Virus record (IMG/VR): IMGVR_UViG_3300017971_000002
Span: 1-64,000 of that record
Strand: one strand, 5' to 3'
Source: a virus
Length of the DNA stretch: 64,000 nt
Shown here: positions 1 through 5,775 of the stretch, piece by piece
Layout: each line of letters starts with the position of its first letter
How positions within the stretch are numbered: position 1 is the stretch's first letter
The notes under the pieces: generated by a model
The model's database searches: none
What the model was told of the DNA's origin: nothing
The model's input: only the letters and a program-made list of their open reading frames with translations
Made by a program: the position numbers and the translations under genes

Positions 1-165
1 CAGGTATATTTTGGGTATCAGTATGAATCACTCATAAAATTAAAGAAAAGGTTTTTCGATGAAAAGTCCATACCCTTTAGGGAGATGACGTTTCAGGAAT
101 ACGAAAAGAAATATAAGAGGTGGTGTTACATGAGAATTGATCTGCCTCATATATTTGATTTATAA
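1..165 (+). CDS. 3' end of an unknown gene, cut by the window edge
   Basis: An open frame enters from the left edge and runs 54 codons to TAA at 163-165. The visible part is charged (several KK and EK pairs) and ends in LPHIFDL. No family is recognised. The TATAAATA box at 161-168 overlaps its stop codon, so a new transcript may begin just behind it. Confidence 0.6.
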   Translation, partial: QVYFGYQYESLIKLKKRFFDEKSIPFREMTFQEYEKKYKRWCYMRIDLPHIFDL

Positions 166-168
166 ATA
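161..168 (+). promoter_or_regulatory. TATAAATA box (T4-late-like)
   Basis: Exact TATAAATA, the T4 late-promoter consensus. It precedes the structured non-coding region at 169-514. Function is inferred from the motif and from its repeated placement in front of tRNAs and leader-bearing genes elsewhere in the window. Confidence 0.35.
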
Positions 169-514
169 AAATAGAGTTTCATATATTAACGTATGTGAAA
201 TAGGAGTCAACAACGGTGTTGGTTTCCCACCAGTCCCAACAAGTAGATAGTATCTAGGGGTTCCGGATAATCCTTTTTACTGTCTTTCAGAACAACCCCG
301 GTGCCATGTAGTTGGTCGGGGCTCTGAGAACTAAATTATAGATGGATAGCATCAGGGAGGTAGGGAATTAATAATACGATATAGAAGGACGGGCGCTATA
401 AACCAAAGGTTTAAAAACACCCTTCACCAAGTTGTTCTCCTAGGTTTAAGGTGCCATTGTATAAGAATAATCTTTATTGGGAGATGAGTCCGGGGAGGTA
501 ATTCCCGGACTTTT
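169..514 (+). ncRNA. candidate structured non-coding RNA
   Basis: About 350 nt without a convincing ORF. It holds several local complementarities: TGTTGG with CCAACA near 214-240, GGGGTT near 257 with AACCCC near 293, and AAACC/GGTTT near 400. It ends in a strong terminator hairpin at 487-514 and is preceded by a TATAAATA box. I found no RNase P, 6S or group I intron core motifs. The position beside a tRNA array resembles the setting of large phage ncRNAs such as GOLLD and ROOL, but it is shorter and I cannot assign it. Confidence 0.35.
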
Positions 515-520
515 CTTTTG
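487..520 (+). terminator. rho-independent terminator
   Basis: AGTCCGGG at 487-494 pairs with CCCGGACT at 504-511, extended by two further pairs, around a 5-nt loop and followed by a T-rich run. It closes the putative RNA upstream and insulates the promoter at 559. Confidence 0.8.
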
Positions 521-558
521 TTTTCTAAAATAAAAGTCCAATAAATTTAAAAAAATAC

Positions 559-587
559 TTGACAGCGGTTTAAAAGTATAGTACAAT
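559..587 (+). promoter_or_regulatory. sigma70-type promoter
   Basis: TTGACA (559-564), 17-nt spacer, TACAAT (582-587). This is the optimal RpoD spacing. Transcription would start near 594 and run into the 31-aa membrane ORF and the first tRNA. Confidence 0.75.
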
Positions 588-623
588 TAATCAAATATGC
601 TTGACTAAACAGAAAGGATAAAA

Positions 624-719
624 ATGCTACCATTACTGATAGCTCTTCTGGTTGGTTTTTTTCTGGGTTGGAAGCTGAGGGGTTATCTCATTAGCGTGTT
701 CAAACATAAAACCTCCTAG
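624..719 (+). CDS. 31-aa single-span membrane protein
   Basis: ATG follows AAAGGA by 6 nt and lies about 30 nt behind the promoter at 559-587. The protein starts with a hydrophobic helix (residues 2-16, LPLLIALLVGFFLGW) followed by a short basic tail and a TAG stop. Family unknown; small membrane proteins expressed from an own promoter are common early phage products, but that is inference. Confidence 0.55.
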   Translation: MLPLLIALLVGFFLGWKLRGYLISVFKHKTS

Positions 720-737
720 AATTATATATATAATAAA

Positions 738-813
738 TGGCAGGTAGTATAACTGGTAATGCGCTCGGCTGTTAACCGGGAAGATGGGGGTTCGAAGCCC
801 TCCCTGCCAGCCA
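738..813 (+). tRNA. tRNA-Asn(GTT)
   Basis: Acceptor TGGCAGG pairs with CCTGCCA; anticodon loop CTGTTAA reads GTT; T-loop TTCGAAG; discriminator G and encoded CCA. First of two Asn(GTT) genes; the other, at 3203, has a quite different body. Confidence 0.92.
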
Positions 814-832
814 ATCATAACATGGGGGAATC

Positions 833-1234
833 ATGCAAACCGGGGATATCATCAACGTATTGTTGGTTGATAGCAATCCTGAAAATAAGGCGGTTCTAAG
901 GTCGGCCTTGGAAAGATACGATTGGGCTGATCACGAGGTGAACATCGAAGAGGCGCAGGATTGGTTGAGTTACTTTAAACATTTGATGTACCTGCAGGTC
1001 AATGGGTACGATGGTTACGATTACATATTCCTCTCCCTGGATCTGGAGAGAGAATTAAAGATAGACCTGTCAGGAATGATCCGAACGTACAAGCAGATGC
1101 ACTCCTTTAAGGTCACTGGGGACGAGTTCATAGTTGGGTACTCTAGTGATAACATAAATAATAAGGAGCTGGACGAGTTTTTAACCTCACCAATACATGA
1201 GGATGAGGTGCATAGAATTTTAGATGTGAATTAG
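833..1234 (+). CDS. degenerate receiver-like domain protein
   Basis: 133 aa. ATG at 833 follows GGGGGA. The N-terminus (NVLLVDSNPENKAVLRSAL) resembles the beta1/alpha1 start of a response-regulator receiver domain, and the C-terminus (SPIHEDEVHRIL) the final helix. The strand expected to carry the phospho-acceptor reads FLSLDL, and no clear acidic pocket or conserved lysine is visible, so phosphotransfer is doubtful. Possible role: a non-enzymatic interaction module. The gene sits alone between tRNA genes. Confidence 0.6.
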   Translation: MQTGDIINVLLVDSNPENKAVLRSALERYDWADHEVNIEEAQDWLSYFKHLMYLQVNGYDGYDYIFLSLDLERELKIDLSGMIRTYKQMHSFKVTGDEFIVGYSSDNINNKELDEFLTSPIHEDEVHRILDVN

Positions 1235-1245
1235 TTTAATAGGGA

Positions 1246-1273
1246 GAACACCCCGCCTTCGGGGCAAATGTTC
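1246..1273. other. stem-loop after the receiver-like gene
   Basis: GAACA-CCCCG around a CCTT loop, closed by CGGGG and TGTTC. There is no T-run, so it is either a weak terminator or an RNA-processing/stability hairpin ahead of the tRNA block. Confidence 0.4.
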
Positions 1274-1283
1274 GCTAGAAGAT

Positions 1284-1391
1284 TGTGGTGTAAATGGTAG
1301 CATACCCAGTTGAACAACTGGGAGGTGGTCACTTCGAGATGACAGGAATCTGAGAACATGGGAGATGCAGGCTCAAGTCCTGCATTCACAT
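1284..1391 (+). tRNA. aberrant tRNA-like gene, isotype uncertain
   Basis: It has a D-loop-like AAATGGTAG, an anticodon-arm-like CCCAG/CTGGG stem around an 8-nt loop containing TTGAAC, and a good T-arm (GCAGG, CTCAAGT, CCTGC). The acceptor pairs only 5 of 7 (TGTGGTG with ATTCACA), about 40 nt lie between anticodon and T arms, and no CCA is encoded. The insert holds a GTCA/TGAC hairpin. Possibly a decayed Phe(GAA) or Ser(TGA) gene, or a tRNA-like RNA with another role. Confidence 0.4.
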
Positions 1392-1404
1392 CTATAAAGT
1401 TTTT

Positions 1405-1483
1405 CTGGGTTAGGGCCATTAGGAAGGCCACTTGGTTTGGGGCCAAGAATATCGTGGGGGTTCGAATCCCTCAACCCAGACCA
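1405..1483 (+). tRNA. tRNA-Pro(TGG)
   Basis: Acceptor CTGGGTT/AACCCAG, anticodon stem CTTGG/CCAAG around loop TTTGGGG (TGG), T-loop TTCGAAT, discriminator A, CCA. Confidence 0.88.
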
Positions 1484-1492
1484 GAATTGAAA

Positions 1493-1569
1493 CAGGGTGT
1501 AGGCCAGTCTGGTAGGTCGTTTGGTTTGGAACCAAAAGGTCGTGGGTTCAAATCCCACCTCCCTGACCA
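1493..1569 (+). tRNA. tRNA-Pro(TGG), second copy
   Basis: Acceptor CAGGGTG/CTCCCTG with one T-T mismatch; anticodon stem TTTGG/CCAAA around loop TTTGGAA (TGG); T-loop TTCAAAT; CCA encoded. Its body differs from the Pro gene just upstream, and position 37 is A instead of G. Confidence 0.85.
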
Positions 1570-1581
1570 AGTTATTTAAAA

Positions 1582-1923
1582 ATGAATATTGAAAAGAAAT
1601 TGAAATTTTGTAAAGACTGTTGGTATTATTACGGTACTGAATCGAGTGTAGCGGATGAATTTATTAACGGCTTTACATATACAACAGGAATTAGAGATTT
1701 AAGTTTTGATCTGGTTTCTGATGTAGGAACGATTCCCATGTGTCAACATCCAGTATGTTGGGAGTTTGGAAGTCGGATAGATAAAATAAGTGGCATAATA
1801 AAAACAAAGAAAAGAATTCAAGGACAAGGACAATTAAATAAGAATTTTAAATGTAAATATTTTAAGAAGATAACATTTATTGTAGGAACTGTAAGAAGGA
1901 TTTGGTGTTTTTTATTTGGGTAG
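1582..1923 (+). CDS. unknown cysteine-containing protein
   Basis: 113 aa. Cysteines at about residues 10, 13, 54, 59 and 91 (FCKDCWYYYG..., MCQHPVCWEF) could bind a metal. The C-terminus is basic and then hydrophobic. No good Shine-Dalgarno precedes the ATG. Its last codons overlap the 5' end of the tRNA-Tyr gene by 6 nt, as several ORFs here overlap tRNAs. Family unknown. Confidence 0.5.
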   Translation: MNIEKKLKFCKDCWYYYGTESSVADEFINGFTYTTGIRDLSFDLVSDVGTIPMCQHPVCWEFGSRIDKISGIIKTKKRIQGQGQLNKNFKCKYFKKITFIVGTVRRIWCFLFG

Positions 1924-2011
1924 GAGGCAGCTGTCGGTTGTGCTGTGAGTGGCTGTAACCCACTTCCCTTTGCGGTGAACATCGGGGGTTCGACTCCCTC
2001 CCTGCCCACCA
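1918..2011 (+). tRNA. tRNA-Tyr(GTA)
   Basis: 94 nt, class II with a long variable arm. Acceptor GGGTAGG/CCTGCCC; anticodon stem AGTGG/CCACT around CTGTAAC (GTA); discriminator A, CCA. Confidence 0.9.
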
Positions 2012-2019
2012 TATAAATA
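2012..2019 (+). promoter_or_regulatory. TATAAATA box before tRNA-Cys
   Basis: Exact match 16 nt upstream of the tRNA-Cys 5' end. Could restart transcription inside the tRNA array late in infection; motif-based inference. Confidence 0.35.
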
Positions 2020-2035
2020 TTAAAAGAGAATTCAA

Positions 2036-2110
2036 GTACCGGTGGCCAAGTGGTTAAGGCGGCTGGCTGCAACCCAGTGATCCTCGGTTCGATTCCGAGT
2101 CGGTACTCCA
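2036..2110 (+). tRNA. tRNA-Cys(GCA)
   Basis: Acceptor GTACCGG/TCGGTAC, anticodon loop CTGCAAC (GCA), T-loop TTCGATT, discriminator T (U73, typical of bacterial tRNA-Cys), CCA. Confidence 0.92.
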
Positions 2111-2117
2111 AAGTTTT

Positions 2118-2192
2118 CGGGTCATAGTTCAACGGTTAGAACAGTAGGCTGTCGACCTGCAGATCGGGGTTCGATTCCCCGTGGCCTGGCCA
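2118..2192 (+). tRNA. tRNA-Asp(GTC)
   Basis: Acceptor CGGGTCA/TGGCCTG with wobble pairs, anticodon stem GTAGG/CCTGC around CTGTCGA (GTC), discriminator G, CCA. Confidence 0.92.
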
Positions 2193-2200
2193 AGTTTCAA

Positions 2201-2274
2201 GCGGGCGTAGTATAATGGTATTACGATTGGCTGCCGTCCAGTAGACAGGGGTTCGATTCCCCTCGCCCGCTCCA
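2201..2274 (+). tRNA. tRNA-Gly(GCC)
   Basis: Perfect acceptor GCGGGCG/CGCCCGC, anticodon loop CTGCCGT (GCC), discriminator T, CCA. Confidence 0.92.
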
Positions 2275-2290
2275 AATATAAGGAGAACAT

Positions 2291-2488
2291 ATGGATTGGA
2301 GAACATATGTAAATGAGGATGATAAGGATTTTTATAAAAGATTCAAACAGTCTTATTTAAAATCGAAAAAAGAACTAAAGTATTCTTATAATCTGTTTAA
2401 GAAAAGTCAAGAGGCGAAAGAGTTGCCCTATATAAAGACATTTGAAGATTATGTAGTTCTTGAACTTCATAAAACAGGACAAGTTTGA
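2291..2488 (+). CDS. small basic protein with capsid-targeting-like leader
   Basis: 65 aa, start behind AAGGAGAACAT. The first residues, MDWRTYVNED, fit the leader M-x-F/W-[KR]-x-[YFL]-[LV]-x-E found on many proteins of this window. The rest is lysine-rich and helical (KSKKELKYSYNLFKKSQEAK). It ends where tRNA-Glu begins. By the T4 model it would be a minor internal head protein. Function unknown. Confidence 0.65.
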   Translation: MDWRTYVNEDDKDFYKRFKQSYLKSKKELKYSYNLFKKSQEAKELPYIKTFEDYVVLELHKTGQV

Positions 2489-2562
2489 GGCGGTATAGTT
2501 CAGTGGTAGATCGGGAGGCCCTCAACCTTCAGACTGGGGTTCGATTCCCCATACCGCTACCA
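2489..2562 (+). tRNA. tRNA-Glu(CTC)
   Basis: Acceptor GGCGGTA/TACCGCT; anticodon stem GGAGG/CCTTC around CCCTCAA, giving CTC. Position 33 is C instead of the usual U. Discriminator A, CCA. The body closely resembles Glu(TTC) at 9773. Confidence 0.8.
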
Positions 2563-2569
2563 GATATAT

Positions 2570-2645
2570 GCCGGTGTAGCATAATTGGCGATGCAGCTCC
2601 CTTGTAAGGAGAAGATTGGGGGTTCGAATCCTCTCACCGGCTCCA
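2570..2645 (+). tRNA. tRNA-Thr(TGT)
   Basis: Perfect acceptor GCCGGTG/CACCGGC, anticodon stem GCTCC/GGAGA around CTTGTAA (TGT), discriminator T, CCA. Confidence 0.9.
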
Positions 2646-2652
2646 AGAGTTT

Positions 2653-2728
2653 GGGGGGTCATGTGCCAAGGCGGCGACGAACTTTTGCAAGGTTTGTGTG
2701 ATCAGTTCGATTCTGATACTCTCCACCA
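2653..2728 (+). tRNA. tRNA-Ala(TGC)
   Basis: Acceptor GGGGGGT/ACTCTCC contains the G3-U70 wobble, the alanine identity element. Anticodon stem GAACT/GGTTT is weak (three G-U pairs) around TTTGCAA (TGC). T-loop TTCGATT, CCA. Another Ala(TGC) lies at 16598. Confidence 0.85.
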
Positions 2729-2735
2729 GATGTTT

Positions 2736-2809
2736 GCTGGTGTAGTTAAATGGTAGAACACCTGCGTGGTATGCAGGGGACGACAGTTCGATTCTGTCCT
2801 CCAGCTCCA
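2736..2809 (+). tRNA. tRNA-Thr(GGT)
   Basis: Acceptor GCTGGTG/CTCCAGC (one mismatch), anticodon stem CCTGC/GCAGG around GTGGTAT (GGT), T-stem GACAG/CTGTC, discriminator T, CCA. Confidence 0.83.
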
Positions 2810-2817
2810 GATGTTAT

Positions 2818-2892
2818 GCCCTTGTAGTTCAACGGTAGAATGCCTGTTTCGTACTCAGGCGACGGCGGTTCGACTCCTGCCCTGGGGCTTCA
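2818..2892 (+). tRNA. tRNA-Thr(CGT), somewhat degenerate
   Basis: Acceptor GCCCTTG/CTGGGGC with one mismatch; anticodon loop TTCGTAC (CGT) on stem CCTGT/TCAGG with a T-T at its top; the T-loop appears to be 8 nt. The 3' end reads TTCA, so CCA is not encoded and must be added. It completes a TGT/GGT/CGT threonine trio in tandem. Confidence 0.65.
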
Positions 2893-2900
2893 TATAAATA
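2893..2900 (+). promoter_or_regulatory. TATAAATA box before leader-bearing gene
   Basis: Exact TATAAATA with 18 nt between the box and the ATG at 2919. The same box-to-ATG distance is found at 17966 before 17992. Fits a T4-type late promoter with a very short leader. Confidence 0.5.
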
Positions 2901-2918
2901 TTCTTAAACGGAGGTTGT

Positions 2919-3191
2919 ATGGATTTTAAAGAATATCTAAATGAGAGTAAAGATTTTACTGATGAAAAATTACAAGTTGGAAAATACGTTGAGATTTTTT
3001 CATCAGATGATGAACAGATGGGCTGGGTTAAGATAATTAAATTAACCCCAAAGGAAATAATTACAAAGGAACAATCCTTTGATAGAAAAACAGGAATAGA
3101 AACAAGATCAAAAAGAAAAGGTGAACTTGATAAACTTGGGCAACATCTTATTGATAAGAAAGAAGCAAGGACCGCAGATATATTATATTAA
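2919..3191 (+). CDS. small protein with capsid-targeting-like leader
   Basis: 90 aa behind GGAGG and a TATAAATA box. Begins MDFKEYLNES, a clear copy of the shared leader with LNE followed by S at residues 7-10. The rest (KYVEIFSSDDEQMGWVKIIK, then lysine-rich) suggests a small beta domain. Predicted, by analogy to T4 internal proteins, to be late and head-associated. Family unknown. Confidence 0.7.
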   Translation: MDFKEYLNESKDFTDEKLQVGKYVEIFSSDDEQMGWVKIIKLTPKEIITKEQSFDRKTGIETRSKRKGELDKLGQHLIDKKEARTADILY

Positions 3192-3202
3192 TCATTCAAT
3201 AA

Positions 3203-3280
3203 GGCTCCTGTAGCTCACCGGAGTAGAGCGTCTGGTTGTTAACCAGTTGGTAGTGGGTTCGATTCCCACCGGAGCCTCCA
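3203..3280 (+). tRNA. tRNA-Asn(GTT), second copy
   Basis: Acceptor GGCTCCT/CGGAGCC (6 of 7), anticodon stem TCTGG/CCAGT around TTGTTAA (GTT), T-stem GTGGG/CCCAC, discriminator T, CCA. Confidence 0.9.
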
Positions 3281-3291
3281 AAGAGTTTTAT

Positions 3292-3367
3292 GCCAGTGTG
3301 GAAAACGTGGTCAACTCGTCCGGTTGAAGCCCGGAAGATTCCAGTTCGATTCTGGGCGCTGGCACCA
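3292..3367 (+). tRNA. tRNA-Phe(GAA)
   Basis: Acceptor GCCAGTG/CGCTGGC, anticodon stem TCCGG/CCGGA around TTGAAGC (GAA), T-loop TTCGATT, discriminator A, CCA. Confidence 0.9.
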
Positions 3368-3409
3368 GATATATACTAAACAAGAAAACTAAACAAGAAA
3401 GGAACGAAC

Positions 3410-3622
3410 ATGAAAAAGTTTATTTACCTACTTATGTTAGGCGTGATGTTATTGGGATGTGGTGATCAATTAGTACATCCTCTTATCATAAACAACAAGG
3501 AAATTGAGGATCTTAAAAGGGACCTTTGTTCATTTGATATATGGGCCGTTGGCGATCCGATTAATTATGTTTATTTCGTTGCGCCGTGTAGCCTGTACAA
3601 TGTGGGAGATACATTAAGATAG
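3410..3622 (+). CDS. small lipoprotein
   Basis: 70 aa. Start behind GAAAGGA. Type II signal peptide: MKKF, a hydrophobic core (residues 5-15) and lipobox LLGC with the acylated Cys at about 17. The mature part contains three more cysteines and ends C...VGDTLR. The phage lipoprotein at 52717-52950 has the same end arrangement (C...CAVGDTL), so the two may be distant paralogues. Phage lipoproteins often act in superinfection exclusion or lysis; nothing here decides. Confidence 0.75.
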   Translation: MKKFIYLLMLGVMLLGCGDQLVHPLIINNKEIEDLKRDLCSFDIWAVGDPINYVYFVAPCSLYNVGDTLR

Positions 3623-3628
3623 ATTTAT

Positions 3629-3703
3629 GCCTCCGAAGCATTAATGGTGATGCACCGGGCTTTTAACTCGGGGAACTGGGATCGTTACCTAGCGGGGGTA
3701 CCA
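3629..3703 (+). tRNA. tRNA-Lys(TTT)
   Basis: Acceptor GCCTCCG/CGGGGGT, anticodon stem CCGGG/CTCGG around CTTTTAA (TTT), discriminator A, CCA. The T-loop starts with A (ATCGTTA) instead of T54. Confidence 0.85.
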
Positions 3704-3722
3704 ACTTTTGAATGAGGATTGA

Positions 3723-3908
3723 ATGAAAGCAACGGATATAAAAGGTCGGATGTTAATCAAGAGGTATCCGAACTGGAACATGGAAGAGGTGAAGGTGATA
3801 GAGACCTCGCCCTCCAAAGAGTATTTTAAGGTCCAGCATGCCGATGGCACAAGCACATGGGCAAACCCTGATGAGTATAAGAACTGGACCTTGGTGGAGA
3901 GATTGTAA
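3723..3908 (+). CDS. unknown small protein
   Basis: 61 aa, start behind GAGGATTGA. Charged, mixed alpha/beta-looking sequence (MLIKRYPNWNMEEVKVIE, VQHADGTSTWANPDEYKNW). The tryptophan-rich second half resembles a small SH3-like barrel in pattern only. Followed after 14 nt by 3923. Family unknown. Confidence 0.6.
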   Translation: MKATDIKGRMLIKRYPNWNMEEVKVIETSPSKEYFKVQHADGTSTWANPDEYKNWTLVERL

Positions 3909-3922
3909 CCGAAAGGATTGGT

Positions 3923-4126
3923 ATGATTGTTTATTCAATCAAGAACACGAAGGATAATACCTTCTTCACCAACGGTGGGTTCAGGAAGGAGTTTGGTAAC
4001 CTATACAAGACGAGAGGAGCTGCCAACTTTCAGGTGACCCAGGGAAAGATAAATATTGGTATAAGATTTGGAAGTATTAATCCTTCTGACATAAAGATAG
4101 TTGAATTTGAATTAAACGAGATTTAA
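3923..4126 (+). CDS. unknown small protein
   Basis: 67 aa, GAAAGGA Shine-Dalgarno. Sequence reads as a compact beta-rich domain (IVYSIKNTKDNTFFTNGGF...). It ends 1 nt before the tRNA-Leu(TAG) gene. Family unknown. Confidence 0.6.
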   Translation: MIVYSIKNTKDNTFFTNGGFRKEFGNLYKTRGAANFQVTQGKINIGIRFGSINPSDIKIVEFELNEI

Positions 4127-4127
4127 T

Positions 4128-4204
4128 GGCCAGGTACCCCAACTGGAAGAGGGAGCAGGCTTAGACCCTGTTCAGTGTGGGTTCGACCCCCACCCTGGTC
4201 ACCA
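4128..4204 (+). tRNA. tRNA-Leu(TAG), short variable arm
   Basis: Acceptor GGCCAGG/CCTGGTC, anticodon stem GCAGG/CCTGT around CTTAGAC (TAG), T-stem GTGGG/CCCAC, CCA. The variable region is about 5 nt, unlike the long class II arm normal in bacterial tRNA-Leu. Nearly identical to Leu(TAA) at 10959 (two differences). Confidence 0.88.
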
Positions 4205-4322
4205 AAAAGTTTCTCTTTGATAAGGCACCAAAAGGTCGAGGATGAATGGTCCCGGCGGTCAAACCTCGGATGCGGGAAATGGCATCTTGTGTTAGGGTTC
4301 TTTATCACGGACGTTGTGCATG
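4205..4322. other. non-coding gap between tRNA-Leu and tRNA-His
   Basis: 118 nt without an ORF. The ends can pair (TGATAA near 4217, TTATCA near 4302) and GAGG/CCTC and CCCG/CGGG pairings lie inside, but no anticodon or T-arm is recognisable. Possibly a decayed tRNA or a spacer processed with its neighbours. Confidence 0.3.
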
Positions 4323-4398
4323 GTGACTGTCATCTAATTGGTTAAGATACTAGACTGTGACTCTAGCAATGCCGGTTCGATTCCGGCCGGTCACCCCA
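4323..4398 (+). tRNA. tRNA-His(GTG)
   Basis: Acceptor GTGACTG/CGGTCAC, anticodon stem CTAGA/TCTAG around CTGTGAC (GTG), discriminator C, CCA. The base at -1 (4322) is G and can pair with C73, as in bacterial tRNA-His. The phage also encodes a Thg1-like G-1 transferase (36139). Confidence 0.92.
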
Positions 4399-4404
4399 GA
4401 ACTA

Positions 4405-4480
4405 GCCCCTGTAGTTCAACGGATTAGAATACGGCGCTTCTAACGCCAGGATGAGGGTTCGATTCCTTCCAGGGGTACCA
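4405..4480 (+). tRNA. tRNA-Arg(TCT)
   Basis: Acceptor GCCCCTG/CAGGGGT, anticodon loop CTTCTAA (TCT) on a stem with four of five pairs, T-loop TTCGATT, CCA. Confidence 0.88.
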
Positions 4481-4487
4481 AATATAT

Positions 4488-4562
4488 GGGTCTGTAGTTC
4501 AATGGATAGAATAGTACCCTCCTAAGGTTCAGATCGGGGTTCGACTCCCTGCAGACCTACCA
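4488..4562 (+). tRNA. tRNA-Arg(CCT)
   Basis: Acceptor GGGTCTG/CAGACCT, anticodon stem GTACC/GGTTC around CTCCTAA (CCT), T-loop TTCGACT, discriminator A, CCA. Confidence 0.9.
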
Positions 4563-4584
4563 TTTCAATTGAAAGGACGTTTAA

Positions 4585-5010
4585 ATGAAACGTGTGTTTA
4601 GTATCCCTGGGTACAATGCAGAGAAGGCAGAGAAGTATCTGTTCATTAGTGGCATAAAGATTGTCAATAAGAAAATAAGAAAGGAATACTGGGGCGAAAG
4701 AATTATAGAGGCCATCTTCGAGCTTGATGTGAAGAAGGAGGACAGGCCCAAGCTGGAGCGGATAAAGGATTTCATACCATTCAAGTCCTCCCGTTCGCTT
4801 GAAAAGTTTTTGCAGGAACAGTTCCCACCCGGTGATATATTGGTCAACCGGGAGAGAGGATGTGGGATAGTGATGTACATATATCACAACAAGAGGATCA
4901 ACAGGATAGAGGTCAGTGACGCTCTGAAGTACCTAACCCTTGAGAGATTGAGAGAGAGATTGGAAACCGTTGGGATAATCTTAGGAGGCGTAGATGAAAC
5001 GGGTGTTTAA
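4585..5010 (+). CDS. unknown protein, paralogue of the next gene
   Basis: 141 aa, GAAAGGA Shine-Dalgarno. Shares with the downstream gene the start MKRVF.IP.Y, the phrase YLFISG, and KLERIKDFIPFKS with the same following arrangement, so the two are tandem paralogues. They overlap by 17 nt. Both look like soluble alpha/beta proteins ending in a KYLT/KYIT helix. No known family recognised. Confidence 0.75.
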   Translation: MKRVFSIPGYNAEKAEKYLFISGIKIVNKKIRKEYWGERIIEAIFELDVKKEDRPKLERIKDFIPFKSSRSLEKFLQEQFPPGDILVNRERGCGIVMYIYHNKRINRIEVSDALKYLTLERLRERLETVGIILGGVDETGV

Positions 5011-5443
5011 TATACCTCCATACCACGAGGAGCATGTAAGTCAATATCTTTTTATAAGTGGGCTTGAATTTGATAAAGAACCTTACTATGGTAGGTACGG
5101 GCCAGAATACTATGCAAGATATGGAGGATATAAACCCGAGCCATATCATATTAAATTTATCATAGAGGTTGATAAAGAGAACAAATATAAGTTGGAACGG
5201 ATAAAGGATTTCATACCGTTCAAGAGTTTTGAACTGATTGAGACATATATAAAATCTTTTTTCCCCGAAGGTCATGCTCTTATTCGTAAGGAAGCAAGGG
5301 CTGGTAGATGGAATAAGGATGTTCATTGGGCGGCCTATGTTTTTTGTAACAATAAGATAAATAGAATAGAGATAGGTACTCATCTAAAGTATATAACGGT
5401 CAAGACGATCAAGGACACTTTATTCAAGAACGGTTTACAATGA
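4994..5443 (+). CDS. unknown protein, paralogue of the previous gene
   Basis: 149 aa, start behind AGGAGGCGTAG inside the end of its paralogue (translational coupling likely). Contains a Tyr/Gly-rich insert at about residues 33-53 (EPYYGRYGPEYYARYGGYKP) that the first copy lacks. Shared blocks: YLFISG, KLERIKDFIPFKSF, INRIEI. Family unknown. Confidence 0.75.
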   Translation: MKRVFNIPPYHEEHVSQYLFISGLEFDKEPYYGRYGPEYYARYGGYKPEPYHIKFIIEVDKENKYKLERIKDFIPFKSFELIETYIKSFFPEGHALIRKEARAGRWNKDVHWAAYVFCNNKINRIEIGTHLKYITVKTIKDTLFKNGLQ

Positions 5444-5446
5444 TAT

Positions 5447-5531
5447 GGGGGTGTAGTTCAATGGAGAACGTCTGCTTGCTGGTGTAATCGCAGGCAGAAG
5501 ACCGCGGTCCAAGTCCGCGCATCCTCCACCA
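5447..5531 (+). tRNA. aberrant tRNA with enlarged anticodon arm, isotype unassigned
   Basis: Acceptor GGGGGTG (5447-5453) pairs fully with CATCCTC (5520-5526); D-region TAGTTCAATGGAGAA and T-arm CGCGG/TCCAAGT/CCGCG are tRNA-like and a CCA is present at 5529. The anticodon arm is abnormal: CTGCTTGC pairs with GCAGGCAG over 8 bp around a 10-nt loop (TGGTGTAATC), 9 nt longer than the standard 17-nt arm. No anticodon can be assigned with confidence. Confidence 0.5.
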
Positions 5532-5543
5532 CTAAATACATAT

Positions 5544-5618
5544 GGCCCTGTAGTTCAATGGATAGAATTAGCGGCTACGAACCGCTCGATGGGGGTTCGA
5601 CTCCTCCCGGGGCTACCA
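5544..5618 (+). tRNA. tRNA-Arg(ACG)
   Basis: Acceptor GGCCCTG/CGGGGCT, anticodon stem AGCGG/CCGCT around CTACGAA (ACG, needing host A-to-I editing to read all CGN targets), discriminator A, CCA. Confidence 0.9.
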
Positions 5619-5625
5619 ACTAATT

Positions 5626-5775
5626 ATGACCTTTGAGAAGATAGATACGATAGTAAGACTAACAATAATCGGAGCGGGCGCATGTTGTATCTTTGGTTGG
5701 CCTGGCGCGGCGGTTGGTGCGGTACTTGGAGTGTGGTTGGCGCTTAAAGAAATTAAAGGAAAATCCGATGGCTAG
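5626..5775 (+). CDS. 49-aa membrane protein
   Basis: ATG at 5626, stop TAG. One glycine/alanine-rich hydrophobic stretch (about residues 12-41: LTIIGAGACCIFGWPGAAVG and on) followed by KEIKGK. The repeated small residues suggest a helical hairpin in the inner membrane. No strong Shine-Dalgarno. Overlaps the next start by 8 nt. Family unknown. Confidence 0.55.
   Translation: MTFEKIDTIVRLTIIGAGACCIFGWPGAAVGAVLGVWLALKEIKGKSDG

Noticed and set aside
1231-2132. Minus ORFs crossing the tRNA block, with repeated GxEP-like phrases
   Set aside because: The similar peptides come from translating T-arm sequences (GGTTCGAATCC) of tRNA genes in antisense.
4205-4322. Additional tRNA or selenocysteine tRNA
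   Set aside because: No anticodon or T-arm can be folded; listed only as a non-coding gap.
4522-5383. Long minus-strand ORFs opposite the 4585/4994 paralogues
   Set aside because: They are antisense shadows; the plus-strand paralogy and ribosome binding sites identify the real genes.
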